DNA from: Flavimarina sp. Hel_I_48 | Lineage (GTDB): Bacteria > Bacteroidota > Bacteroidia > Flavobacteriales > Flavobacteriaceae | NCBI RefSeq assembly: GCF_000733945.1 | Contig: NZ_JPOL01000003.1 | Span: 62,001-126,000 of the forward strand | Direction of reading: 5' to 3' | DNA: 64,000 nt | Shown here: positions 44,915 through 53,978 of the stretch, one piece after another | Position numbering within the stretch: the first letter of the stretch is position 1 | Layout of the letters: every line of letters starts with the position of its first letter | The notes under the pieces: model-generated | The model's input: the letters and a program-made list of their open reading frames with translations, nothing else | What the model was told of the DNA's origin: nothing | The model's database searches: none | Made by a program: the position numbers and the translations under genes

Positions 44915-45952
44915 CTAATCCTGGGGTATCTTGATTCTAGAAGACTCCCGTTCTATAAATCTTGCATCCAGTACAATCTGTTTCGTAGGGGTTCTGTTAT
45001 TTTTTTCTTTCAGCATTTTGAGCATGATTTTCATGATTTCTTCACCCATTTGCTTTAATGGCTGGGCCACTGCAGAGATGGATGGAGAATGTATCTTGAA
45101 GAAGTCGTTATCATCAAAAGCGACTATACCAAGTTTGAAGACATCCAGATGTTCCAGTTCTCTAATGATTTCGAGACCGTGTTGTGTAAGATAGTTAGTC
45201 GAAAAGAATACGGCATCAAGCTCTTCCTGATTCTTAAAAAACTCCCTTATTAAACTTTTTCTTTTTTCAGAATTGAGATGTAAATAGGGTACTTGAAGTA
45301 CATTAGGTTCTAAGTTAGCTTCTTTAATTGCTCTTTTATAACCTTCTAAACGACCCCGCATTTGCATTTGCTGGGCATCTGTAGTAATAAAAGCAATATT
45401 TTTAAAGGCACCTGCTATCAATTTATTAGTAGCTTTAAATGCAGCATCTTCATTATTAATGACGACCGCACTGGTATTGAGATCTTCAAAATACCTGTCA
45501 AACAAAACTACGGGGATATTCTTGTCAATGAGTTGGGCAATGTCATTTCTGATACCGCCAGAGGGGATAATGATAAAGCCATCTACCCGTCTTTCATAGA
45601 AAAGGTCAATAAGTTCGCGGGAACGCGCATCATCATTTTCATTGCTGCAAAAAAGGACTTTATAATCTTTTTTGTAAGCGATATCTTCGATAATGCGGGC
45701 CAATTTTGCAAAGAAGTAATTGCCTATATCCTCAACCATGAATACTATGATTTTCGATTCGCCTGTACGTAGGCTCTGTGCTACCCTGTTAGGCTTATAG
45801 TTGATTGATTCTGTATAATCAATTACTTTTTTGATTACAGCATCAGATATTTTTTTTTCCTTTCCCTTCCCATTTAAAACAAAGGATATGGTGGTTACAG
45901 ATACGTTTAATGCGTTTGCGATATCTTTAATTGATGTACGGCCTTTTTTCAT
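44915..45952 (-). CDS. LacI-family transcriptional regulator
   Basis: 345 residues. The N-terminal HTH is SIKDIANALNVSVTTISFVL followed by the hinge helix INYKPNRVAQSLRTG. The periplasmic-binding-like effector domain begins KIIVFMVEDIGNYFFAKLAR and includes GFIIIPSG, PVVLFDRYFEDLN, YKRAIKEAN and LGIVAFDDNDFFKIHSPSIS. The HTH is complete, so it should bind DNA and respond to a small sugar. It is the first gene of the minus-strand half (oxidoreductase, GH43, GH92, GH92) and faces the GH63-type gene across 634 bp. It is the only DNA-binding regulator visible in the locus. Confidence 0.93.
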   Translation of the reverse strand: MKKGRTSIKDIANALNVSVTTISFVLNGKGKEKKISDAVIKKVIDYTESINYKPNRVAQSLRTGESKIIVFMVEDIGNYFFAKLARIIEDIAYKKDYKVLFCSNENDDARSRELIDLFYERRVDGFIIIPSGGIRNDIAQLIDKNIPVVLFDRYFEDLNTSAVVINNEDAAFKATNKLIAGAFKNIAFITTDAQQMQMRGRLEGYKRAIKEANLEPNVLQVPYLHLNSEKRKSLIREFFKNQEELDAVFFSTNYLTQHGLEIIRELEHLDVFKLGIVAFDDNDFFKIHSPSISAVAQPLKQMGEEIMKIMLKMLKEKNNRTPTKQIVLDARFIERESSRIKIPQD

Positions 45953-46422
45953 TGTTTGGGGTAGTTTTAAAATATATGTTAGAAGGTCTCAAATGCTTAA
46001 TATTTTTGATTTTAGAATTAAATAGGAAATTAACTCCAACTCGCTGACCAAATTGATTTTATACGATAGACTTTTTAATAGGCAAATTAGGTTAAAATAA
46101 ACAAATGATGCCTTTAAGTCCACAGTGCTTTAAATTTGTAACTTTCAAGTGTAAAATGACATCTTTTAAATGTTATTAATTACCGTAACTATCGTCTATT
46201 GAGTTCAGGAAAATTATATATTTTCAAAAAATAACGATTCTATTCCATTAAATTTAGTAAACCTGGACTTTTTGATATGTGATTAGAAAACACCTTTTAT
46301 ATAGAATTTGAAAAACTTTAACTTCGAGATTGATAATTAGGCAAATTATTACGTATCCTTCGCTCTGTTGGAATTTATAACGTACTTTACCTTCAAACTA
46401 AGACTGAATAAAAATAATTAAA

Positions 46423-46437
46423 CGCATTTTAAATGCG
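46423..46437. promoter_or_regulatory. 15-bp perfect dyad, possible LacI-type operator
   Basis: CGCATTT-T-AAATGCG is a perfect inverted repeat with one central base, about 150 bp upstream of the GH63-type start and 470 bp from the LacI start. Size and CG-containing arms suit a LacI-family operator, but binding is inferred only. Confidence 0.4.
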
Positions 46438-46538
46438 CTATAAATGAATATAAGGAAAGGTTATTAAAGTCAATCAAACTGGTACTTTATAGTAATAACT
46501 TAGTACTAAAAGCTTAACTGATAAGGAATTTTATTTCG

Positions 46539-46564
46539 TTGTAAATACCAAGTTGTATTTACAA
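46539..46564. promoter_or_regulatory. 26-bp inverted repeat just upstream of the GH63-type gene
   Basis: TTGTAAATAC and GTATTTACAA are perfect 10-bp arms around CAAGTT, ending 22 bases before the ATG at 46587. The site may be an operator or a hairpin in the mRNA leader. Part of it (GTTGTAAATACCAAG) recurs with one mismatch at 34838-34852, upstream of the ROK kinase gene. Confidence 0.55.
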
Positions 46565-46586
46565 AAGTACACTGCAATACCATTAT

Positions 46587-49265
46587 ATGAATAATAAACT
46601 AACTGAGGCCGAACGACTGGCCGTATCTGATAACTATAAAAACTGGAAAAGATGGGGTCCTTACCTGGCAGACAGACAATGGGGTACGGTAAGGGAAGAT
46701 TATAGTAAATTTGGCCACGCATGGGATTTTGTAAACCACGATAAAGCCCGTAGCAACGCGTATAGATGGGGGGAGGAAGGCATTGCTGGATTTTGTGATT
46801 CCCGTGAGATATTGTGTCTGGCGCCCGTATTCTGGAACGGTAAGGACAAAATACTTAAAGAACGCCTTTTTGGCCTCACAAATGGACAGGGAAATCACGG
46901 GGAGGATGTTAAAGAACTTTATTTTCATCAAGTTTCAAGTCCTACACATTCCTATTGTAAGTATTTATATAAATATCCTCAGAAAAAATTTCCGTACGCT
47001 GAACTTGTCCGGGAAAATAAACGAAGCCGGGAAGAGTCCGAATTTGAAATTTTGGATACGGCAGCTTTTGAAAAAAATAATTATTTTGATTGTTTTATTG
47101 AATACGCAAAGGCAGATGTGGGCGATATATTGATGAAGATCACAGTGGTTAACAGGGGAAAAAAAAGAGCCGACCTTCACGTACTTCCCCACTTATGGTT
47201 CCGTAATTACTGGAAGCATAATGAGCGTTTTGACCGTCCTGAAATTAAAGCTGTTGCTGATGATTGTCTTGTTTCCAGAAGTATACGCAATGGGAACTAT
47301 TATTTCTATCATGAAAATGGCGAACAGTTATTTTGTGAGAATGAGACTAACAATGAAAGAATCTACAAAGTTCCCAATGATGATGACTATGTAAAAGATG
47401 GTATAAACGATTATGTTATTCATGGTGAAAAAACTGTCAATCCAGATAAAAAAGGTTCAAAATCAGCGATCTGGCATTCTTTTTCTCTTGAAGCAGGTGA
47501 AGAAAAAACAATACGCGTACGCCTTAGTAAAGGGAAATTAGAAAACCCATGGTTAGATTTTGATCAGGTTTTTAAAGAAAGAATTACGGAATGCGAACAT
47601 TTTTATAACAGAAAAATTTCAGAAAACCTTCCAGAAGCACATAAAACCATAGCAAAAAAGGCATTTTCAGGCTTGTTATGGACAAAACAGTTTTATTATT
47701 ATGATGTGTACAAATGGCTTTTTGGTGGGCAACAGGAATCAGAACCTAAGCGTGTAGATCCACGAAATAGTAGTTGGCAGCATTTAACAAACAGACACAT
47801 TATTTCAATGCCAGATAAATGGGAATACCCGTGGTATGCTGCCTGGGACCTGGCGTTTCACATGGCTTCTTTTGTAGAAATTGATCCCTATTTTGCAAAA
47901 GAGCAGCTCTTGCTCGTACTTCGCGAGAGTTATATGCATCCCAATGGGCAGATTCCAGCCTATGAGTGGAATTTTAGTGACGTTAACCCTCCCGTGCATT
48001 CCTGGGCGGTGTGGTCTGTTTATGAGAAAGATCTGGAAACTACCGGCAAAGGCGATACTTCCTTTTTAGAGAAGGCTTTTCAAAAACTGCTCATTAATTT
48101 TACCTGGTGGGTAAATCAGAAAGACAAACATGGAACAAATCTTTTTGAAGGTGGCTTCTTAGGTTTGGATAATATTGGTGTTTTTGATCGTAACCATATG
48201 CCGCCGGGCATTACCAGAATGCAACAGGCTGATGCGACAAGCTGGATGGCCATGTTTACGCTCAACATGTTGCGCATGAGCCTTGAACTTGCCAAAACAA
48301 ACAAAATTTATGAAGAATCCGCTGCAAAATTCTTCAGGCATTTTCTCAACATTGCCGGGGCTATGCACCATATAGGTGAAAAAAATATTTCGCTTTGGGA
48401 CGATGAAGATAAATTCTATTATGATGTTGTCGAAATGTCAAATGGTAGGACGAGCAGGTTAAAAGTCCGCTCCCTTGTGGGCATCATTCCCATGTTTGCC
48501 GTTGAAGTCATCCCAAAAGATCTTTTTAAAGAACTTAAGGAATTTAAATACCGTGCAGCGGAAATTATACGAACCAGACCAGATCTGGCCTCTTTGATTT
48601 CCCGTATTGAGGAAACTAACATTGATGGCAAATATCTTTTTTCCATCATGCGTGGGTTCAGACTGGAACATTTGCTCAAAAGGCTTCTTGACGAAAAAGA
48701 GTTTTTATCTGATTACGGTATACGATCCCTGTCGAAGTATCATGAGGCAAATCCTTTTGTTTTTAAACATAATGGGCATCACCAGATTCAGTACGAAGCG
48801 GGTGAAAGCCGTTCAAATATGTTTGGAGGTAATTCAAACTGGCGTGGGCCAATCTGGATGCCGTTAAATTATATGATCGTACAGTCCCTGCGTAAGTTTT
48901 ATAGTTATTATGGACCAGAGTATGTCTATGAATTTCCTACAGGATCTGGTAATAAATTAAACCTGAATGAAATTGCAGATGAACTGACCAAAAGGCTGAC
49001 ACGTCTTTTTGAAAGAGACGAAAATGGTAAATTTCATTATCATAATGAAGATCGCAATCATGTGTTCTCATCTAATGAGCATTTTAAGGATGAACATTTA
49101 TTTTATGAGTTCTTTGATGGCGATACGGGCAAAGGCCTGGGCGCATCGCACCAGACGGGCTGGACCGCCCTCATTGCAAATTTAATAATGGAAATGGAAC
49201 AAAGTAAAAACAAAGAAGAAGTTTTGGGTTTAAAATCCACTAAAAATAATGTAAAACAAGCCTGA
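46587..49265 (+). CDS. GH63-type glucosidase, cytoplasmic
   Basis: 892 residues without a signal peptide, beginning MNNKLTEAERLAVSDNYKNW. The N-terminal beta-domain (about 30-350) is followed by an (alpha/alpha)6 barrel with WAAWDLAFHMA-like WYAAWDLAFHMASFVEIDPY, SYMHPNGQIPAYEWNFSDVN, NWRGPIWMPLNYMIVQSL and GLGASHQTGWTALIANLIME. These match proteins annotated as glucosidase / mannosyl-oligosaccharide glucosidase of GH63. Bacterial GH63 members act on short alpha-glucosides such as mannosylglycerate-type or glucosyl-mannose compounds. Cytoplasmic placement suggests it processes an imported oligosaccharide. It is monocistronic and preceded by a 26-bp inverted repeat. Confidence 0.85.
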   Translation: MNNKLTEAERLAVSDNYKNWKRWGPYLADRQWGTVREDYSKFGHAWDFVNHDKARSNAYRWGEEGIAGFCDSREILCLAPVFWNGKDKILKERLFGLTNGQGNHGEDVKELYFHQVSSPTHSYCKYLYKYPQKKFPYAELVRENKRSREESEFEILDTAAFEKNNYFDCFIEYAKADVGDILMKITVVNRGKKRADLHVLPHLWFRNYWKHNERFDRPEIKAVADDCLVSRSIRNGNYYFYHENGEQLFCENETNNERIYKVPNDDDYVKDGINDYVIHGEKTVNPDKKGSKSAIWHSFSLEAGEEKTIRVRLSKGKLENPWLDFDQVFKERITECEHFYNRKISENLPEAHKTIAKKAFSGLLWTKQFYYYDVYKWLFGGQQESEPKRVDPRNSSWQHLTNRHIISMPDKWEYPWYAAWDLAFHMASFVEIDPYFAKEQLLLVLRESYMHPNGQIPAYEWNFSDVNPPVHSWAVWSVYEKDLETTGKGDTSFLEKAFQKLLINFTWWVNQKDKHGTNLFEGGFLGLDNIGVFDRNHMPPGITRMQQADATSWMAMFTLNMLRMSLELAKTNKIYEESAAKFFRHFLNIAGAMHHIGEKNISLWDDEDKFYYDVVEMSNGRTSRLKVRSLVGIIPMFAVEVIPKDLFKELKEFKYRAAEIIRTRPDLASLISRIEETNIDGKYLFSIMRGFRLEHLLKRLLDEKEFLSDYGIRSLSKYHEANPFVFKHNGHHQIQYEAGESRSNMFGGNSNWRGPIWMPLNYMIVQSLRKFYSYYGPEYVYEFPTGSGNKLNLNEIADELTKRLTRLFERDENGKFHYHNEDRNHVFSSNEHFKDEHLFYEFFDGDTGKGLGASHQTGWTALIANLIMEMEQSKNKEEVLGLKSTKNNVKQA

Positions 49266-49491
49266 AAATTGGCAAAATCAATTTAAATTTTTTAGGAAAA
49301 ATTTGTCTTTGTATCAGATACTCTTAAGAATTTCGATGTTAAATGGTCCTATTATTTTTGGCATCTTTTATATTCATAATAAAGGAAGATCAACACTTGT
49401 GAACGGTACACTTTAAATATCCTTTAATTAGTTATATTTTAAATTAAATGGACAAACTTTCCATAATGTCTTTTTATTACAGCAACCCAAA

Positions 49492-50580
49492 ATGATCTTT
49501 AAAAGAATTGTTCAGTTTTTATGTGTTTTAGCGTCACTTTGCGCTATAATACCAATGCTGCCCATAAATATCTGGTGGATTGATATATTTGATTATCCAT
49601 TAATTGAATTTACCTTATTCACATTTATCACCTTGGTGCTTTATGTGATCTTATTCAGGAAGCAAAATGTTATAGATTATTTATTTCTAGGCGGACTTTT
49701 TATTTTATTGATTTTACAGGTTTCCAAATTATTCCCCTACAGTACGCTTGGGAACAAGCAACTGGGAGACTCGTCTGCCCAGGCAGAAGTTTCCATCAAA
49801 ATATTTGAGGCTAATGTGCTTCAAAAAAATGAGAGGTCAGAAAAACTCTTGCATCAGATCAAAAATGACGATCCCGATATTTTGCTTTTAACGGAAATCA
49901 ACATGCGGTGGCAGCGCAGCATAGATTCTGGCATAGGTTCATCGTATAGATACAAAGTGCGTGTACCTCAGGATAATACCTATGGGATGCTGCTTTATTC
50001 GAAATTAAAATTAGAAAATGCCAGGGTGAATTACCGTGTTGATGGTAAGATACCTTCTATAAATACAAACGTTATTTTATCTGACAGTACGGCCATTCGC
50101 CTGTATGCCATTCATCCCACACCTCCAGATCCCGAGCATAAAAGTTCCAGTTCAGATCGCGGGATAGAAATGGTAAAAACAGGCCTTATGCTTATTGAAG
50201 AAGAACAGCCAATAATCGTACTGGGGGATTTTAACGAAGTGGCCTGGTCGCAAAACGTATCCCTTTTTCAGAAAATTTCAGGATTACTCGATGTGCGAAA
50301 AGGTAGGGGATTTTACAATACTTTTGATGCTAAAGTACTTTTCATGAAATGGCCGCTGGATCAGGTTTTCGCTTCGGAACATTTTCGTGTAGAAACCATT
50401 AAAACCTGGGATTATATGGGTTCAGATCATTTTCCATTTTCTGCTACATTGACCTATGAGCCCATTCGCGCGGCTGATCAAAAACCACATCCCATAAATA
50501 AAGATATGCTGGAAATGCTGAAAAAGAATGTAAAAGACGAAGAATTGAAAAGGGGCGAAGATTCAATAAAAATACTCTAG
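49492..50580 (+). CDS. Membrane-anchored endonuclease/exonuclease/phosphatase-family protein
   Basis: 362 residues. Three hydrophobic segments in the first 85 residues (about 5-25, 36-54, 62-80) anchor it, and the EEP catalytic domain follows. Motifs: IKIFEANVLQKN, PDILLLTEIN (metal Glu), YAIHPTPP, IIVLGDFNEVAWS (catalytic Asp/Asn) and YMGSDHFPF (Asp/His). The domain would face the periplasm. Relatives are hydrolases of phosphodiesters or phospholipid headgroups, and the family also contains nucleases. The ATG at 49492 is taken because it starts the first membrane helix. Convergent with the MFS gene, seven bases apart. Confidence 0.88.
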   Translation: MIFKRIVQFLCVLASLCAIIPMLPINIWWIDIFDYPLIEFTLFTFITLVLYVILFRKQNVIDYLFLGGLFILLILQVSKLFPYSTLGNKQLGDSSAQAEVSIKIFEANVLQKNERSEKLLHQIKNDDPDILLLTEINMRWQRSIDSGIGSSYRYKVRVPQDNTYGMLLYSKLKLENARVNYRVDGKIPSINTNVILSDSTAIRLYAIHPTPPDPEHKSSSSDRGIEMVKTGLMLIEEEQPIIVLGDFNEVAWSQNVSLFQKISGLLDVRKGRGFYNTFDAKVLFMKWPLDQVFASEHFRVETIKTWDYMGSDHFPFSATLTYEPIRAADQKPHPINKDMLEMLKKNVKDEELKRGEDSIKIL

Positions 50581-50587
50581 AATCTTC

Positions 50588-51772
50588 CTATTTTAAGATG
50601 TTTTTGACCATTTTTAACTGAAAACCGCCTATTTTCCATAGTCCAAAAGCCGGACCAAGAGCGAGTAGCAAGTAGCCGTATTTTACTGAAAAGTCTTGCG
50701 GTAAATTTCCCAAAACCTGAATACTAACAACACTGATTCCAAAACCGATACAGTTGACAAGCGTTAGTGCGCTGCCGCGTGTTTCAGGTGTGGTATTCGC
50801 AGCGATCATTCTCGAAAACTGCGGACTATCAGCAACTACCGCAGCACCCCACAAAAGTATAAATACCAGAAATAAAAAAGAGGGAAACATGATGGCAAAT
50901 GGTGAAATCAGACAACAAAAACCTGAAATCCTTAACGATAAACCAGCAACCTTTTTACTGCCCCATGTTACACTTAAATGACCGCCCAGGGCGCACGAAA
51001 GGGCTCCAATTGCAATACCAAAAAACGACCAGAGCGCAACATTGAGTCCGGCGTTATTTATTTCAGTATAAGAATGTATCAGAACAGGTAAAAATGCCCA
51101 GAAAGCATACAATTCCCACATATGTCCAAAATAGCCGTAGGCGGCTTTCCTAAAATTTTGAGTCTTGAAAAGTAGCGCAAATGCATTCCATTTAAATTGT
51201 TGCTGTTTTCTCCTAAATGGCCCATCTGGAATGCAAAAACCGACCAATAATCCGCCCAAAAGGGCTAAAAAACTGGTTATTACGGTGATTTTTACATAAT
51301 CAAATTGGAACCCAAAGCTATTTAAAAAGTGTGGAAACGCAGTACCCAGCACAAGCGCCCCTACGAGATAGCCCAGGGCAAGCCCCAAACCTTTTTCATA
51401 ATAATCTGCTGCTATTTTCATTCCCACAGGATAAATTCCTGCAAGAAAAAAACCGGTAAAAAACCTAAAAGTTAAAATCGTATAAAAATCAGGATGGGGC
51501 AGAAGCAGGCCCATATTGCAAAAGGCAGCCAGGAGAGCACTGCATAAAAATACCCGTGAGGGTGAAAACCTGTCAGCGATCAGTAAAAAGGCATAAAGGA
51601 GTGTACCTAGTATAAAACCGAATTGTACTGCCGCGAGCACGTTAGAAATCGCCGCGGTGTCCTGAGCTTCCGCGATGGGGAGCTGCGGAATGCTGATATT
51701 GCCTACAAACCATAGGGAAGTTCCCAGAAACTGGGATAAAATAAGTAATACGGTAATGCTTTTTTTCCCCAT
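50588..51772 (-). CDS. MFS transporter
   Basis: 394 residues with about twelve hydrophobic segments. I start at MGKKSITVLLILSQFLGTSL (ATG 51772), which sits one base after the TAG of the propeller gene; an upstream Met would overlap that gene by 17 bases. MFS signatures: RFFTGFFLAGIYPVGMKIAA in the N-half, LLVGFCIPDGPFRRK at the central loop. The LGTSLWFVGN opening is shared by a group of uncharacterised prokaryotic MFS permeases. Substrate unknown. Probably co-expressed with the propeller protein upstream. Confidence 0.88.
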   Translation of the reverse strand: MGKKSITVLLILSQFLGTSLWFVGNISIPQLPIAEAQDTAAISNVLAAVQFGFILGTLLYAFLLIADRFSPSRVFLCSALLAAFCNMGLLLPHPDFYTILTFRFFTGFFLAGIYPVGMKIAADYYEKGLGLALGYLVGALVLGTAFPHFLNSFGFQFDYVKITVITSFLALLGGLLVGFCIPDGPFRRKQQQFKWNAFALLFKTQNFRKAAYGYFGHMWELYAFWAFLPVLIHSYTEINNAGLNVALWSFFGIAIGALSCALGGHLSVTWGSKKVAGLSLRISGFCCLISPFAIMFPSFLFLVFILLWGAAVVADSPQFSRMIAANTTPETRGSALTLVNCIGFGISVVSIQVLGNLPQDFSVKYGYLLLALGPAFGLWKIGGFQLKMVKNILK

Positions 51773-51773
51773 G

Positions 51774-52640
51774 CTAAGGTTTTGGTACATGTGCCACTAC
51801 CGCAAGTTTACGACCATTGGGACTTACCGCCAGTCGGGTAATTTGTTCTAATCCGTCCGTTTCTAAAGTAGCTGTTTTTTCCCATTTTGGTTCGCCCAGG
51901 GTATCATAAATAAACAACTGATTGCGACTTCCTATCAGGATCTGGGCGCTATCAAGCCAGGCATAGTCCTGTATCCCAATGGGAAGCGTACATACAAAAT
52001 AGCTGGTCATCCCTTCATCTATATCCAGTAAATAGATATCCAGTTCGCCAGTTTCATTCACAAGCGTGTAACTCATAAAGGTACTGTTTGGAACTTTACG
52101 AACGCCGCGGCCCACATTGGTAATAATGAGGCTGTCTTTTTGTGTCTTTAGATTTATAAAATGCAGGTTCATACCACTGGGATTGACTACTGCCGCAAGT
52201 ATTTTTTCTGCGGAATAGAAATCAAAATAACCTACTTTGACCGCAGATAGCAAATTTGTAGAATCCTTTTGAGAATAGCTGTACAATCGCTGGGTACCAT
52301 CTTCATCAAGCCGAACTGCAGCAACTTCTTGAGAACCGGGAATGCGCAAAGGCGAAAATTCTGATCCTCCCAGGCTTTTGTTTAGAAATGAAGTGGAATC
52401 CTGAGTGATATCATATATTCCTATATCCGTCTGATCTTTCCTGTTTCTTGAATATAGTAAAGTCTTGTCATCATAAAATGACGGTTGGTTGTTATATCCG
52501 TCATTCCGTGAAATATTTCTACCATTTTCAAAAGAAACGTGGCGTTCTTCTCCTTGCACATCAAAAAGAAAAACTGCATGTTCTGGCTTATTTTGAGCAA
52601 GAACTGGTGAAAACAGCAATAAAACGGCCCACAACCTCAT
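51774..52640 (-). CDS. Exported WD40/TolB-like beta-propeller protein
   Basis: 288 residues with a short signal MRLWAVLLLFSPVLAQN. Repeated blades of about 40-45 residues end in patterns such as YDDKTLLYSRNRKDQTDIGIYD, SEFSPLRIPGSQEVAAVRLD and RLAVSPNGRKLAVVA, like the PD40/TolB repeat. No catalytic residue stands out, so it may bind a ligand or protein. Its stop codon is one base from the MFS start, making this a two-gene unit; a periplasmic sensor or binding partner for the transporter is possible. Confidence 0.7.
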   Translation of the reverse strand: MRLWAVLLLFSPVLAQNKPEHAVFLFDVQGEERHVSFENGRNISRNDGYNNQPSFYDDKTLLYSRNRKDQTDIGIYDITQDSTSFLNKSLGGSEFSPLRIPGSQEVAAVRLDEDGTQRLYSYSQKDSTNLLSAVKVGYFDFYSAEKILAAVVNPSGMNLHFINLKTQKDSLIITNVGRGVRKVPNSTFMSYTLVNETGELDIYLLDIDEGMTSYFVCTLPIGIQDYAWLDSAQILIGSRNQLFIYDTLGEPKWEKTATLETDGLEQITRLAVSPNGRKLAVVAHVPKP

Positions 52641-52886
52641 AAAATGACATTTTGGCGAAAGTTATAAAATGTACTTATCTAAATGTATTTTCCAGACATT
52701 TATTTGAAGTTGCGAGTCAAAAGTAAATTGTTCTGATTCGCATGAAACGTGTTTTATTTGAATACCTATCAACTCATAAAGCAATAAACAATTCCTGAGT
52801 GATTCGCGTTATTATGTATATAACAAAACAAGTTGGTTATGTATGTTGCGTTTTCAAAGATATTTTAACAAAAATTTTATGAATCT
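52641..52886. other. Intergenic AT-rich stretch
   Basis: Together with the promoter at 52887-52916 and its leader this makes a 405-bp gap between divergent genes. No ORF, RNA or clear dyad was recognised. Confidence 0.4.
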
Positions 52887-52916
52887 TTTGAATTTAATTT
52901 TATTCGGTTATATTTG
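52887..52916 (+). promoter_or_regulatory. Promoter of the sugar-epimerase operon
   Basis: TTTG at 52887-52890 and perfect TAnnTTTG (TATATTTG) at 52909-52916 with an 18-bp spacer. Transcription would begin near 52923, giving a leader of about 120 bases before the ATG at 53046. Confidence 0.6.
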
Positions 52917-53045
52917 TAAGTGTATTTTTTGCATTTATAACTAAATTTCAATCGTTTGAATTTACGCAGCAATACAGCTTTTCAATTATAGTTGAGTGAT
53001 AATCTGGCGTTCATATTGCGCTTATACACAAAATAATTTTTTAAT

Positions 53046-53909
53046 ATGGAAATAAAATTAGGAGTGAGTACCTGGTTGTGGAGTTCTCCATTTACCACAG
53101 AGACCATAGCGCTTTTTCCCAAAATCAAAGAAATGGGTTATGAGATTGTTGAAATTCCGGTTGAAGATCCCGCGTTGATAGATGTTAAAAAAGTAAAAGA
53201 AGCCTTAGATATATATGATCTAGATGTTACTATTTGTGGGGCTTTTGGCCCTAGCAGAGATTTTACAAACGACGATTCTTCCTATCACAATACAAGTTTT
53301 GAATACATAAAATCCTGTCTGGCTATTTGTAATGATCTGGGCGCGTCTTTTTTTGCAGGCCCCATGTATTCTGCCGTGGGCAAAGCCAGACTGGTTTCCG
53401 CGGAACAGAAAAAAATAGAATGGGACAGGGCGGTTACCAATCTTCAAAAAGTTTGTAAACTGGCGGCAGCACAGGGACTGGATATAGCATTAGAGCCGCT
53501 CAATCGGTTTGAGTCTGATTTAGTAAATACCGCCGAAGATGCGCTGCTATTGATAAAAGATATTAATAACCCGGCAGCTAAAATGCTATTGGACGGTTTT
53601 CATATGAATATAGAAGAGCCAGATATTGTAAAGGCAATTACGCTTGCCGGGGATAAACTTATTCATCTACAGGTTTCTGAAAATTACCGGGGCACTCCCG
53701 GTACCGGCCAGACGCGATGGGATGATTATAAGCTTGGCCTGGAAGCAATTGATTATAAAGGGGCTGTTTGTATAGAAAGTTTTACCCCTAATGTTAAAGA
53801 ACTTGCCGGCGCCGTTTGTATATGGAAACCACTTGCGGAAAGTCAGGATCGTTTTGCTCGTGATGGCTTTAAGTTTTTAAAAAAATGGGCCGCAAACACC
53901 ACTAATTAA
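53046..53909 (+). CDS. Sugar phosphate isomerase/epimerase (D-tagatose/D-psicose 3-epimerase-like)
   Basis: 287 residues, no signal, cytoplasmic. TIM-barrel elements of the ketose 3-epimerase group: LGVSTWLWSSPFTTETIALF, CGAFGPSRDFTNDD, AICNDLGASFFAGPMYSAVG, IALEPLNRFESDLVNTAEDA (metal Glu), KMLLDGFHMNIEE (Asp/His ligands), LIHLQVSENYRGTPGTGQTR and VCIESFTP (second catalytic Glu). The LEPLNRFESD and GTPGTG segments are characteristic of D-tagatose/D-psicose 3-epimerases. First gene of the second sugar operon. It may alternatively act on a keto sugar made by the adjacent oxidoreductase. Confidence 0.87.
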   Translation: MEIKLGVSTWLWSSPFTTETIALFPKIKEMGYEIVEIPVEDPALIDVKKVKEALDIYDLDVTICGAFGPSRDFTNDDSSYHNTSFEYIKSCLAICNDLGASFFAGPMYSAVGKARLVSAEQKKIEWDRAVTNLQKVCKLAAAQGLDIALEPLNRFESDLVNTAEDALLLIKDINNPAAKMLLDGFHMNIEEPDIVKAITLAGDKLIHLQVSENYRGTPGTGQTRWDDYKLGLEAIDYKGAVCIESFTPNVKELAGAVCIWKPLAESQDRFARDGFKFLKKWAANTTN

Positions 53910-53978
53910 AAATTTTTCTACAAAAATTATATGCAGAAAATCCTATAACAATCATTTTCTAATATTAAAGATAGAGCT

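Larger units (their letters stand above)
45953..46586. other. 634-bp divergent regulatory region between LacI and GH63-type genes
   Basis: No ORF or RNA gene is recognised. The stretch is AT-rich and holds two clear dyads: CGCATTTTAAATGCG at 46423-46437 and a 26-bp inverted repeat at 46539-46564, both listed separately. The unusual length suggests extra regulation or a lost gene. Confidence 0.6.
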
